DNA of 64,000 bases from Belnapia sp. F-4-1 (GTDB lineage Bacteria; Pseudomonadota; Alphaproteobacteria; Acetobacterales; Acetobacteraceae). Below the pieces are notes generated by a model. That model saw only the letters and a list, made by a program, of their open reading frames with translations. It made no database searches and was not told the origin of the DNA. The stretch is from positions 4,173,430-4,237,429 of the forward strand of contig NZ_KN676113.1 in the NCBI RefSeq assembly GCF_000802185.1, read 5' to 3'. Positions 54,641 through 62,905 of the stretch are shown piece after piece. A program made the position numbers and the translations under genes. Numbering within the stretch: position 1 is the stretch's first letter; each line of letters begins with the position of its first letter.

Positions 54641-54688
54641 GCAAATTCACTCCGATCGGTGACTTCACTCCCTTCGGGGCTTGCTCTA
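54641..54688. repeat. Second palindromic element copy at a convergent junction
   Basis: Between the response regulator and OmpA/MotB-like genes lies GCAAATTCACTCCGATCGG ... GGGGCTTGCTCTA. It shares the core ACTCCGATCGG and the AGAGCAA-type end with the 42029-42136 element. It includes a CCC-TTCG-GGG stem with a UUCG-type loop at 54670-54679, and the stop of the minus-strand gene is within its right tip. A bidirectional terminator role is likely. Confidence 0.55.
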
Positions 54689-56353
54689 CCGGTCGGTCAG
54701 CCGCAGCTCGATCCGCCGGTTGCGCGCCAGCGCCTCCGGCGTCTCGCCAGGGTCTAGCGGCTGGTTGTCGCCGAAAGCCGTCGCCGCCACCCGGTTCGGC
54801 GGCAGCCCTTCCGCCATCAGGAGCTGCGAGACGGCGATGGCCCGCGCGGCCGAGAGCTCCCAGTTGCTGGCATAGCGTGGGCTGCGGATCGGGGTGCGGT
54901 CGGCATGGCCGTCCACGCGGAGCAGCCAGTTCACATCCTGCGGTATTCTCGAAGCGAGGTCCTGCAGCACCCTGGCGATGGCCCTGATCTGCTGCTGCCC
55001 GGTCGGGGACAGCTCGGCGCTGCCGGGCGGGAACAGCACCTCCGACTGGAAGACGAAGCGGTCGCCGACGATGCGGACGTCCGGCCGATCGCCGAGCACA
55101 TCGCGCAGCCGACCGAAGAAATCACTGCGATAGCGCTGCAGTTCCTCGACGCGGGCAGCGAGTGCCGCGTTCAGCCGGGTGCCGAGTGCGCTGATCTGCG
55201 CATCCTTGTCCCGCCCGGAGGTCTCGGCCGCATCCAGCGCCGCGGCGATCCGGGCGAGCTGGTTGCGCAATTCCTCGATCTGGCGGCCGAGCAGGGCGAC
55301 CTGGGCGCGGGCGCTCTCGGCAAGGCGGGTCTGCTCGCCCGCCACGCGCTCGGCGGCCTGTCGCCGCTCCGTTTCCGCCGCCGCGGCCCGCTCGGCGGCG
55401 AGGCGGCGCTCCTGTTCGCTGCCGGTGGCCGCCTCGGCCGTGGTGCGGCGCTGAGCCTCGTCGCCGGCGCGCCGTGCCGCCTCCTGCGCCTGGCGCTCCA
55501 ACTGGTCCCGCAACGCGGTCAGCGCCCGCACCTGCTCGTTGAGCCGGGCGACATCGGAGAGCCGCGCCTCGATGGTGGCCCGATCCGCCTTCACCTGCTG
55601 GTCGAGCGCCGCCATCTCCTGCCGCATGGTCGCAAGCTGGCGCTGCGCCTCTGCAAGCTGGCCCTGCGCCTCCTGGAGCTGCCGCCGCAGCCCGGCCAGC
55701 TCCTGGCGCGCCGTCTCGGTCGCGCCCCGCGCCTCGCCGAGCTGCCGGTCGAGATCGGCTGCCCGCGTCTCCTGCTGCTGCCGCGCGCCACGCTCGGCGG
55801 CGAGTGTCCGCGTCGCCTCGGTCAGCCGGGCGACGGTCTGTGCGGCATCGCCGCCGGTCGCCTCGGCCCGCTGCAAGGCATCGGCCAGCTGGCGTTCCAG
55901 CGTGGCGATGCGCTCCGGGGCGCCGCGGCTGGTCAGCTCCAGATCGGCAAGGCGGGCCGTCAGCTGGTCCCGCTCGCCGCGCGCCGCATCACGCTCGGTG
56001 GACAGCCGGTCCCGCTCCTCCCTCAGGTCGCGCAGCTGCGTCTGCAGGGCGTCTCGCGCTGCCGCCGCGCCGCGAAGCTCCTCGGCGGTGCGGGTGAGGG
56101 CGCTCCGCAACTCGCCGGTCTGGCCGCGCTCCAGCGACAGCAGCTCGGCCAGTTCGGCCACCTGCCGGTTCAGCCGGTCGAGCGCCCGGTCGCGCGAGGA
56201 AAGGGCGACGGACAGGAAGCCCTGCGCCAGCACGAAGACCAGCAGCACGAAGATGAGCACCATGAGGAGCGTCGACAGCGCATCCACATAGCCCGGCCAG
56301 GCATCGAGCCCGCCGCCCCCCCGTGCCCGGCGCCTTCCGCCAGACCCCGCCAT
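54686..56353 (-). CDS. MotB/OmpA-like stator subunit with a very long periplasmic coiled coil
   Basis: A 555-aa single-pass membrane protein. After a basic N-terminus, PGYVDALSTLLMVLIFVLLV (residues about 20-39) carries an Asp at 24 in the position of the proton-carrying Asp of MotB. Residues about 50-385 are almost pure Glu/Arg/Gln/Ala heptad coiled coil. A C-terminal OmpA-like peptidoglycan-binding domain follows: LRVDGHADRTP, NWELSAARAIAV and RNRRIELRL. MotB and TolR lack such a long spacer. Its ATG overlaps the stop of the MotA-like gene (TAATG), so the two are made together. Confidence 0.88.
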   Translation of the reverse strand: MAGSGGRRRARGGGGLDAWPGYVDALSTLLMVLIFVLLVFVLAQGFLSVALSSRDRALDRLNRQVAELAELLSLERGQTGELRSALTRTAEELRGAAAARDALQTQLRDLREERDRLSTERDAARGERDQLTARLADLELTSRGAPERIATLERQLADALQRAEATGGDAAQTVARLTEATRTLAAERGARQQQETRAADLDRQLGEARGATETARQELAGLRRQLQEAQGQLAEAQRQLATMRQEMAALDQQVKADRATIEARLSDVARLNEQVRALTALRDQLERQAQEAARRAGDEAQRRTTAEAATGSEQERRLAAERAAAAETERRQAAERVAGEQTRLAESARAQVALLGRQIEELRNQLARIAAALDAAETSGRDKDAQISALGTRLNAALAARVEELQRYRSDFFGRLRDVLGDRPDVRIVGDRFVFQSEVLFPPGSAELSPTGQQQIRAIARVLQDLASRIPQDVNWLLRVDGHADRTPIRSPRYASNWELSAARAIAVSQLLMAEGLPPNRVAATAFGDNQPLDPGETPEALARNRRIELRLTDR

Positions 56354-57501
56354 TACCGGGACTGATCTTCGGACAGCGCTGCGATCGTGCGCGCAACAAG
56401 CTTGATCTCACTGCGGATTTCGTTGGTCGCCTGCTGCCGCCCCTGCGCCACGTCCTCGGCCAGCCGGGCGAGGTGCAGCTCAACATTGCGCAGATGGCCG
56501 CGCAGCACCTCGTCGGCTTGCGGTTGCGCCTGTGTATCGGCCAGCCGCGTCAGCACCGGGGCGAGCTGCGCCTGCTGCTCCGCGACGCGCAGCATGAGGG
56601 ACTGGCTTGCCCGCATCTGGTCGGTCAGTGCCGTCAGCCGTTCGGTGAGGGTCAGCATCGCCTGGCCAGTCTGCGCCCGGCCCTCCTCGCCCCGCGCCAG
56701 GATGCGCTGGAGCCCCTCCAGATTTTCCGCCGTCTGCTCCAGCAGCGCCTGCACATAGGCCGGCACGCTGCCCATGGCCTCGCCGCCCGCATCGCCGAGC
56801 ACGCCGGAGGATAGGCGGGTGATGCCGGCCAGCCATTCCTCCAGCTCGTTGTAGAAGCGGTTCTGCGCCTGTCCCGCCGTGAGATCGAGGAAGCCGAGCA
56901 CCAGCGCCCCCGCCAGCCCCAGCATGGAGGAGGAGAAGGCCGTTCCCATGCCCCGCAGCGGCTGGGCGAGGCCGGTCTTCAACTGGTTGAAGAGCTGGTT
57001 GAGGTCGCCCGACCCGACCGACATCCCCCCGATCACCTCGGAAACCGAACCGATGGTCAGCAGCAAGCCCCAGAAGGTGCCGAGCAGGCCGAGGAAGATC
57101 AGCAGCCCGGTCATGTAGCGCGACAATTCCCGTGTCTCGTCGAGGCGGGAGGCGATGCCGTCCAACACGCTCCGCATCGCCGGCGCCGAGAGCGAGAGCC
57201 GGTCGGAGCGCCGGGCGGAGAACATGCTGGCCATCGGCCCGAGCAGGCTCGGGGCCGGCTGGGCCGGAGCGCCGAGCTTCGGGGCGCGGAAATTTTCGAG
57301 CCAGGCGACCTCCGGCTTCAGCACCAGCACCTGGCGGAGATTCCAGGCGATGCCGATGAACAGCACGCCGAGGATCAGCCCGTTCAGCAGCGGATTGGCG
57401 CCGAAGGCGGTGGCGAGTTCCGGCGCCAGCAGCAGCCCGACCCCAAGCACCACGGCCAGGAAGATCAGCATGCGCCAGAGGAAGCGGAGCGGGGGGGTCA
57501 T
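56353..57501 (-). CDS. MotA/TolQ/ExbB-like proton channel subunit with helical tail
   Basis: A 382-aa inner-membrane protein with four predicted spans (about 8-30, 38-57, 130-155, 185-210). The channel-forming part is GLLIFLGLLGTFWGLLLTIG and PLRGMGTAFSSSMLGLAGAL, matching MotA/TolQ/ExbB. A cytoplasmic helical tail of about 150 residues follows. The start ATG at 57501 (MTPPLRFLWRM) excludes an upstream non-coding frame. With the next gene it should form a proton-driven 5:2-type stator; what it drives is unknown. No flagellar, Tol or TonB genes are nearby. Confidence 0.88.
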   Translation of the reverse strand: MTPPLRFLWRMLIFLAVVLGVGLLLAPELATAFGANPLLNGLILGVLFIGIAWNLRQVLVLKPEVAWLENFRAPKLGAPAQPAPSLLGPMASMFSARRSDRLSLSAPAMRSVLDGIASRLDETRELSRYMTGLLIFLGLLGTFWGLLLTIGSVSEVIGGMSVGSGDLNQLFNQLKTGLAQPLRGMGTAFSSSMLGLAGALVLGFLDLTAGQAQNRFYNELEEWLAGITRLSSGVLGDAGGEAMGSVPAYVQALLEQTAENLEGLQRILARGEEGRAQTGQAMLTLTERLTALTDQMRASQSLMLRVAEQQAQLAPVLTRLADTQAQPQADEVLRGHLRNVELHLARLAEDVAQGRQQATNEIRSEIKLVARTIAALSEDQSR

Positions 57502-57526
57502 CGACCGATCTCCATCCGGTTGCGCC

Positions 57527-58048
57527 TCATCGTGCCGGCGGCGGCGCGGGCGGCTGGATGTCGGCGGCGTCCAGTGCCTCGGCGGTGTGGCCCATCGGGC
57601 GCAGGTCGATCCGCGTCGGTGCCACCCCGGCCGCGGCAAGGGCCTGCTTCACGGCCAGCGCCCGGGCGAGGCTCAACCGCCGCGCGATGGAGATATCGGC
57701 GACCGGGGCGGAGGCCTGGGTCGTCACCGTCACCCGCCCGGGCGGCCCGGCGCCAATTCGCCGGCCGAATTCGGCGAGGCTGGCCTCGGCCCCTTGTGGG
57801 AGCCCTTCGGCCCCGGGGGCGAAGCGCAGCCGTGCTCCCCCATCGGGCAGGGCTTCCAGCAAGGCCGGCAGCCCATGCAGGGCTGGTCCCGGCCGGGGTG
57901 GAGCAGGGGCAGCAGGCCGGCTCAGATCGGCCGGGCTCGGCTCCGTCGCGGCGGGCGGGGCAGGGATGCTCTCCTCCGTCCCCGCCGGCTGAGCCGCGGC
58001 CGGATGCAGGCTGGCCAGCAGCCAGAGGGCGAGGGCGAAGCGCGTCAC
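57527..58048 (-). CDS. Secreted OmpA-like domain protein of the stator operon
   Basis: A 173-aa exported protein with signal MTRFALALWLLASLHPAAAQ, a Pro/Ala-rich linker (residues about 25-55) and a C-terminal OmpA-like fold. The fold includes RLRFAPGAEGLPQGAEASLAEF, VTVTTQASAPVADISIARRL and a typical LARALAVKQALAAAGV. It lacks a lipobox. It is first in the operon, 25 nt ahead of the MotA-like gene, and probably acts in the periplasm with the stator. Confidence 0.75.
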   Translation of the reverse strand: MTRFALALWLLASLHPAAAQPAGTEESIPAPPAATEPSPADLSRPAAPAPPRPGPALHGLPALLEALPDGGARLRFAPGAEGLPQGAEASLAEFGRRIGAGPPGRVTVTTQASAPVADISIARRLSLARALAVKQALAAAGVAPTRIDLRPMGHTAEALDAADIQPPAPPPAR

Positions 58049-58094
58049 TTCACCAAACTAGGACATGGCCGATGCCGAGGTCCATGGCGCGGCC

Positions 58095-58949
58095 TCAGCC
58101 GGCTTGGCGCTGGCGGCTCGCCTCGGCGGCGGCCACGCCCTCCGCCACCACCTCGCGCAGCTTGCCCTGCAGCGCCTGGTTGCCGGCGACCACATTGCCC
58201 TCCGCGTAATAGGCATCGCCGCCCTGCGGGTCGGTGACGAAGCCGCCCGCCTCCCGCACCAGGACGAGGCCCGCGGCGATGTCCCACTTCTTCAGGTTCA
58301 GCTCCCAGTAGCCGTCGTAGCGGCCCGCCGCCACCCAGGCGAGGTCGAGCGAGGCCGCGCCGAAGCGCCGGATGCCCGCCACCTGCGGCATGATGCGGGC
58401 GAGGGTATGGGTGAACTCCGCGCGGCGCGGCGCCGCGGCGAAGGGGATGCCGGTGGCGAACAACGCCTCCCGCATGTCCTTCCGCCCGGAAACGCGCAGC
58501 CGCCGGTCGTTCAGGAAGGCGCCGACGCCCCGCTCCGCCCAGAAGATCTCGTTCGCGGCCGGGTTGTAGACGACGCCGGCGACGAGTTCGCTCCGCCCGT
58601 CCTCCAGCCGCCGCTCGATGCCGACGCTGATCGCCCAGTGCGGGATGCCGTGGAGGAAATTGCTGGTGCCGTCGAGCGGATCGACCACCCAGCGCCATTC
58701 CCAGTCATCTGCGCCATGGGTGCCGCTTTCCTCCATGAGGAAGGCGAAATTGGGCCGCGCCCGGCCGAGATCCTGACGAAGCGTCTCCTCCGCCCGCAGG
58801 TCGGCCTGGGAAACGAAGTCGCCGGGCCCCTTGGCCGAAACCTGGAGCTGCTCGACCTCGGCGAAGTCGCGCAGCAGCCGGCGCCCGGCCTTCTGCACCG
58901 CCGAGACGACGACATTGAGCGCGGGCGAGAGACGGGCAGGAGACGCCAA
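58095..58949 (-). CDS. Inositol monophosphatase family protein (SuhB-like)
   Basis: A 284-aa Mg-dependent phosphatase. The metal site is laid out as EESGTHG near residue 72, WVVDPLDGTSNFLHGIPHW near 87-105 and KKWDIAAGLVLVREAGG near 216. These enzymes hydrolyse myo-inositol-1-phosphate and related substrates; SuhB also binds RNA polymerase in some bacteria. It lies between the stator operon and efp on the same strand, 15 nt from the efp stop. Confidence 0.92.
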   Translation of the reverse strand: MASPARLSPALNVVVSAVQKAGRRLLRDFAEVEQLQVSAKGPGDFVSQADLRAEETLRQDLGRARPNFAFLMEESGTHGADDWEWRWVVDPLDGTSNFLHGIPHWAISVGIERRLEDGRSELVAGVVYNPAANEIFWAERGVGAFLNDRRLRVSGRKDMREALFATGIPFAAAPRRAEFTHTLARIMPQVAGIRRFGAASLDLAWVAAGRYDGYWELNLKKWDIAAGLVLVREAGGFVTDPQGGDAYYAEGNVVAGNQALQGKLREVVAEGVAAAEASRQRQAG

Positions 58950-58964
58950 GACTCGATTCCTCCC

Positions 58965-59534
58965 TTAGCCCTTGGCCCGCTCCACGTAGGAGGCGTCCTC
59001 GGTGCTCACGACGATCTTCTCGCCGGTGGTGACGAAAGGCGGCACCATGGTCTTCACGCCGTTCGACAGCATGGCCGGCTTGTAGGAGGAGGCGGCGGTC
59101 TGCCCCTTCACCACCGGGTCGGCCTCGACCACCTCGAGCGTCACCTGCGGCGGCAGGGTCATCGCCACCGGCTCGCCCTCGATCAGCCGCACGCCGACGG
59201 TCATGTTCTCGACCAGGAAGGGCAGCCGGTCGCCGAGGATGTCCTTCGACACCGTCGTCTGCTCGTAGGTCTCCGGGTCCATCAGGATGAGCGTGTCGCC
59301 CTCGGCATAGGAGTAGGTGAACTCCTTGTCCTCGGTCATCAGCCGCTCGACGGTATCCGCCGTGCGCCAGCGCTGGTCCTTCTTCGCGCCGGTCTTGATG
59401 TTGCGCATGTCGACCTGGATGATCGCGTTGCCCTTGCCCGGGATCATGATGTTCTGCTTGAGGATGGTGTAGCGCTGGCCTTCGAACTCGATGACCATGC
59501 CGGCACGCATCTGGTTGGCTTGCATCTTTGCCAT
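58965..59534 (-). CDS. efp: Translation elongation factor P
   Basis: A 189-aa EF-P of normal length with the three beta-barrel domains. The loop IMIPGKGNAI carries Lys34, the residue that is beta-lysylated by EpmA and EpmB; both genes are in this window. The closing VSTEDASYVERAKG is conserved. EF-P relieves ribosome stalling at polyproline stretches. It is divergent from the two-repeat membrane protein across 279 nt. Confidence 0.97.
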   Translation of the reverse strand: MAKMQANQMRAGMVIEFEGQRYTILKQNIMIPGKGNAIIQVDMRNIKTGAKKDQRWRTADTVERLMTEDKEFTYSYAEGDTLILMDPETYEQTTVSKDILGDRLPFLVENMTVGVRLIEGEPVAMTLPPQVTLEVVEADPVVKGQTAASSYKPAMLSNGVKTMVPPFVTTGEKIVVSTEDASYVERAKG

Positions 59535-59813
59535 GGGGCGGGACCTGACGTCTGAAAGGGCGGAATGAGCAGTGGCGCGCCGACGGGGCCGGCACGCGGA
59601 CCGGGCGGGGTTTAACGGGCAAGCATCCCGCTGGCAACCTCGCCGACCGATCCGTCCCCGGCGCGCTTACCGTCAAGCCCATGTGATCCCGCGGCTGGCG
59701 CTCCTGCTTTCATGACGCCGACGCAAGCGATAGCGTGCCTGCCGCCTTTGACTTGGGGCCGCATTGAGACTGGAGAGTGCACAAGCCGAAAACCAACCCG
59801 GAGGGGAATATCC

Positions 59814-60398
59814 ATGGCCTATGCCGAGCGCGTGCAGCACTGGAACCGCCTGTATGACCAGGCGCCCGAGGACCTGCGGTTCAACGTCGTCGCCGGAGCG
59901 GTGGTGCTGATCGGCGCCGTCAACATGTGGCTGACGGTCACAATCGGCTTCCCCTTCGCCCTGCTGGTTCTCCTCGCCATCGCGGCGCTGACCGCGATCC
60001 GCCTGCCGCATGCCATGGGCTGGGTCCATCCGCACCCGGAGCAGCAGGGCCGCGCGCAGATGCGCATCGAGGGCGCCGACAGCCTCTACCGCTGGAACCT
60101 CTGGTATGACGGGCTGACGGAGCCGCAGCGCAGCGCCGTGCTGGTGGTCATCCTGCTCGGCGCCGGCATCGTCAACATGCTGCTGACGATCGGCAACGGC
60201 TTCCCCTTCGGCCTGCTCTTCCTGCTGGCGATCCTGGCGCTGGTTGCCGTGCGCGGCCCCTATGCGGCGGGCTGGCTGGTGCCGCCGGCCGAGCCTCGGC
60301 TGAAGGGCCCGCAGGCGCCGCTGCTGGAGCGCGAACCGGTCGCCGTCAGCCGCCAGGTCGAGGCGCAGCCTATCCGGCGCGATCAGGCGCCGTCATAG
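59814..60398 (+). CDS. Membrane protein with two tandem repeats, hypothetical
   Basis: A 194-aa protein built from two near-equal modules (about 1-78 and 82-160). Each has a short amphipathic segment (WNRLYDQAPEDLRF and WNLWYDGLTEPQR), then two hydrophobic helices around GAVNMWLTVTIGFPFALLVL and GIVNMLLTIGNGFPFGLLFL, and ends in H/Y-A-x-GW. A polar tail follows. I do not know its function. GGAGGGG precedes the ATG. It lies between efp and the EF-P modification genes, and overlaps epmB tail to tail by 16 nt. Confidence 0.75.
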   Translation: MAYAERVQHWNRLYDQAPEDLRFNVVAGAVVLIGAVNMWLTVTIGFPFALLVLLAIAALTAIRLPHAMGWVHPHPEQQGRAQMRIEGADSLYRWNLWYDGLTEPQRSAVLVVILLGAGIVNMLLTIGNGFPFGLLFLLAILALVAVRGPYAAGWLVPPAEPRLKGPQAPLLEREPVAVSRQVEAQPIRRDQAPS

Positions 60399-61363
60399 GC
60401 CGGGCCGAGCGGCACCTTGCCGGCACCGCCCGGCCGTTCCTGCACATAGGTCGGCCAGGCGAGGCCACTGACCCTCCCGCGCAGCGCCCTGAGCAGCGCG
60501 CGGCCTTCCTCCACCGGCACGGCGAAGCGCGCCGTCCCCGGCGCCGGGTCGAGCTGGTGGAGGTAGTAGGGCTTTACCCGCGCCCGCAGCATGGCGCGGA
60601 ACAGCGCCTCCAGCGCCTCGACGCTGTCGTTGACGCCGCGCAGCAGCACGCTCTGCCCGAGCAGCACGACGCCCGCGCGGTGCAGCCGCCCGAGCGCCGC
60701 GATGGCGGCGGTCGAGAATTCCCGCGCGTGGTTGGCATGGACGCAAAGGTAAAGCGGCCTCGCCACCGCCCCGAGCGCCTCCGCAAGCGCCGGGGTGACG
60801 ACATCGGGCGCCGCCACCGGCACGCGGCTGTGGATGCGCAGCAGCTCGATATGCGGCATCGCCGCGAGCCGTCCGAGGATCGCGCCCAGCCGCCGCGGCG
60901 AGAGCATCAGCGGATCACCGCCGGTGAGGATCGCCTCCCGCACCGTCGGCGTCTGCGCGAACCAGCCGAGCGCGGCCTCCAACGCCGCCTCGCCCAGCAC
61001 GCCGCCATCGGCGCCGACCGCTTCGCGGCGGAAGCAGAAGCGGCAATAGACCGGGCAGGCCAGCAGCGGCTTCAGCAGTGCCCGGTCCGGGTAGCGGTGC
61101 ACCACGCCCGCGACCGGGGTGTGGGGCGCATCCGCCGTCGGGTCCTCGAGTTCGTGCGAGGCGGTCAGCAACTCGGCGGCATCGGGGATGTATTGCCGGG
61201 CGATGGGGTCCGCCGGATCGGCGCGGTCGATCAGCCCGGCGATGGCGGGCGTCACGGCGATGCTGTAGCGCGCGCCGACCCGTGCCACGGCGTCCACGGC
61301 ATCGGCGGGCAGCAGCCCGGCATCGGCGAGATCGGCGGCGCTGCGGAGGGTGCGGGTCAGCAT
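60383..61363 (-). CDS. epmB: EF-P beta-lysylation protein EpmB (lysine 2,3-aminomutase)
   Basis: A 326-aa radical-SAM and PLP enzyme that converts L-alpha-lysine to beta-lysine for EF-P. The [4Fe-4S] motif is CPVYCRFCFRRE near residue 113. AILTGGDPLML and VRPLYLCVHANH-like segments follow, and the PLP Lys is in GGAGKVPLGP at the C-terminus. I use ATG 61363 (MLTRTLRSAADL). It is divergent from epmA, with starts 38 nt apart. Confidence 0.92.
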   Translation of the reverse strand: MLTRTLRSAADLADAGLLPADAVDAVARVGARYSIAVTPAIAGLIDRADPADPIARQYIPDAAELLTASHELEDPTADAPHTPVAGVVHRYPDRALLKPLLACPVYCRFCFRREAVGADGGVLGEAALEAALGWFAQTPTVREAILTGGDPLMLSPRRLGAILGRLAAMPHIELLRIHSRVPVAAPDVVTPALAEALGAVARPLYLCVHANHAREFSTAAIAALGRLHRAGVVLLGQSVLLRGVNDSVEALEALFRAMLRARVKPYYLHQLDPAPGTARFAVPVEEGRALLRALRGRVSGLAWPTYVQERPGGAGKVPLGPAYDGA

Positions 61364-61401
61364 GATGCGGCGGGAGCTAATCCCTGGCATGCTCCGCGGC
61401 A

Positions 61402-62430
61402 ATGCCTCCCTTGCCGAACTGGCACCCGGAAAGCCTCGCCAACCGGTTGCCCTTCCTCCGCCGCCGCGCCGCGCTGACGGCGGCCACCCGCGATTTCTTC
61501 GCCAGCCGCGGATTCACCGAGGTGGAGACGCCCTGCCTCGTGCCCGTGCCGGGGATGGAGGTGCATCTCCAGGCCTTCCGCAGCGAATACCTGCCCCATC
61601 TCGGCGTCGGCGCGCGGCGGACGCTCTGGCTCCGCACCTCGCCGGAACTGGCGCTGAAGCGCCTGCTCGTCGCCGGCGCCGGCCCGGTCTTCGAGCTGGC
61701 CCGGGTGTGGCGCAACGGCGAGGCGAGCCCGCGCCACGCCCCGGAGTTCACCATGCTCGAATGGTATGCGCCGGGCCTCGGCCTCGCCGGGCTGATGGAC
61801 CAGGCAGAGGATTTCGTCCGCAGTGTCTGCCCGCCGCGCGTCCGCCATGAGGGGGTGGAGACCGACCTGACCCGGCCCTTCGAGCGGATCACCATGGCCG
61901 AGGCCTTCGACCGCTGGTGCGGCGGGCTCGACATCCTGGCGACGGAGGGCGACGCCGGCGCGCTCGGTGCCGCAGCCAGCGCCATCGGCAGTTCGCCGCG
62001 CGAGGGCGAGGGGTGGGAAGACCTGTTCTTCCGCCTGCTGCTGGAGCGGGTCGAGCCGCATCTCGGGCGGGAGCGGGCGACCTTCCTCACCCATTGGCCG
62101 GCGCCGCAGGCGGCGCTCGCCCGGCGCGATCCGGCCGACCCGCGCGCCGCGCTGCGCTTCGAGCTTTTCATTGGCGGGATCGAGCTGGCCAATGCCTTCG
62201 ACGAGCTGACCGACCACGTCGAGCAGCGCGCCCGCTTCATCGCCGATACGGAGGCCCGCCGCGCGCAGCACCCCGGCGAGGCCTGGGACATCGACGAGGA
62301 ATTCCTCGCCGCGCTGGAGCACGGCATGCCGGAGGGCAGCGGCATCGCCCTCGGCTTCGACCGGCTGGCGATGCTGGCATCCGGCGCCCGCCGGATCAGC
62401 GACGTGCTGTGGCTACCCGCGCTGCCCTGA
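61402..62430 (+). CDS. epmA: EF-P lysine aminoacylase EpmA (GenX/PoxA)
   Basis: A 342-aa LysRS-like class II synthetase without an anticodon-binding domain. It attaches beta-lysine to Lys34 of EF-P. Class II features are RVWRNGEASPRHAPEFTMLE (motif 2 region, near residue 103), FELFIGGIELANAFDELTD near 255 and GSGIALGFDRLAML (motif 3) near the end. Together with efp and epmB it completes the core modification pathway within 3.5 kb. It overlaps the remains of a VKOR-like gene at its 3' end. Confidence 0.94.
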   Translation: MPPLPNWHPESLANRLPFLRRRAALTAATRDFFASRGFTEVETPCLVPVPGMEVHLQAFRSEYLPHLGVGARRTLWLRTSPELALKRLLVAGAGPVFELARVWRNGEASPRHAPEFTMLEWYAPGLGLAGLMDQAEDFVRSVCPPRVRHEGVETDLTRPFERITMAEAFDRWCGGLDILATEGDAGALGAAASAIGSSPREGEGWEDLFFRLLLERVEPHLGRERATFLTHWPAPQAALARRDPADPRAALRFELFIGGIELANAFDELTDHVEQRARFIADTEARRAQHPGEAWDIDEEFLAALEHGMPEGSGIALGFDRLAMLASGARRISDVLWLPALP

Positions 62431-62901
62431 CCACCTCCGGGAGGGCGAGGGCGAGGCTCGCCAGCGAGGCTAGGGTCGCCACTTGGCAATAAGTGCAGAA
62501 GGCCCGGTTCTCTGCCCATTCCTCCTGGCCGAGCTTGAGGCAGTTGTAGGAATCCCGACCTGTCTTGGCCGCCAGCGCCAGTGCCAGGGCCGGCATCTCC
62601 TCCGCTCGGTCGCGCCCGCCGGCGGCGGCCAGCGCCGCGGTCACGCCGTAGGTGACGAGCATCAAGGCCCCGTCCGGCATCTGCGGCCGGCTGTAGCGGT
62701 AGTCCGAGGCATCGACGCGGCTCGAATCGAAGGGGCCGGCGGGTCCGGCAGCCGCCGGACCACCCCCATCTGGAACAGGGTGACGATCTGCGCCGCCAGC
62801 GTGCCGAGCAGCGACAAACCCAGGATCTAGCGCCGCCGCCGCAGGTCGGGCCCGCGGCCGAGGCGCAGCTCGCGCGAGAGCAGCCCGGGAGGGGGTGCCA
62901 T
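62396..62901 (-). pseudogene. Vitamin K epoxide reductase (VKOR)-like membrane protein, disrupted
   Basis: Translation from ATG 62901 reads MAPPPGLLSRELRLGRGP and then an in-frame TAG at 62827-62829, where family logic suggests Trp. It continues as ILGLSLLGTLAAQ and VRRLPDPP. A one-base loss near 62740-62750 then shifts the frame to GPFDSSRVDASDY and onward to a helix and the CxxC of AFCTYCQVATL. Read across both lesions it resembles a VKOR-family protein of about 165 aa with its redox CxxC. The downstream part alone (from ATG 62680) would lack the N-terminal helix. Confidence 0.68.
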
Positions 62902-62905
62902 CGCC

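Noticed and set aside
54905-56365. 486-codon plus-strand frame over the coiled-coil gene
   Set aside because: The repetitive heptad codons of the real gene keep the antisense frames open.
54686-58048. Zorya-type anti-phage system (ZorAB)
   Set aside because: The MotA/MotB-like pair recalls ZorA/ZorB, but no ZorC, ZorD or ZorE is nearby, the B subunit has a long coiled coil unlike ZorB, and neighbours are housekeeping genes.
62396-62680. Short intact 94-aa minus-strand gene
   Set aside because: It is the 3' fragment of the VKOR-like gene; family sequence continues upstream in another frame, so a pseudogene fits better.
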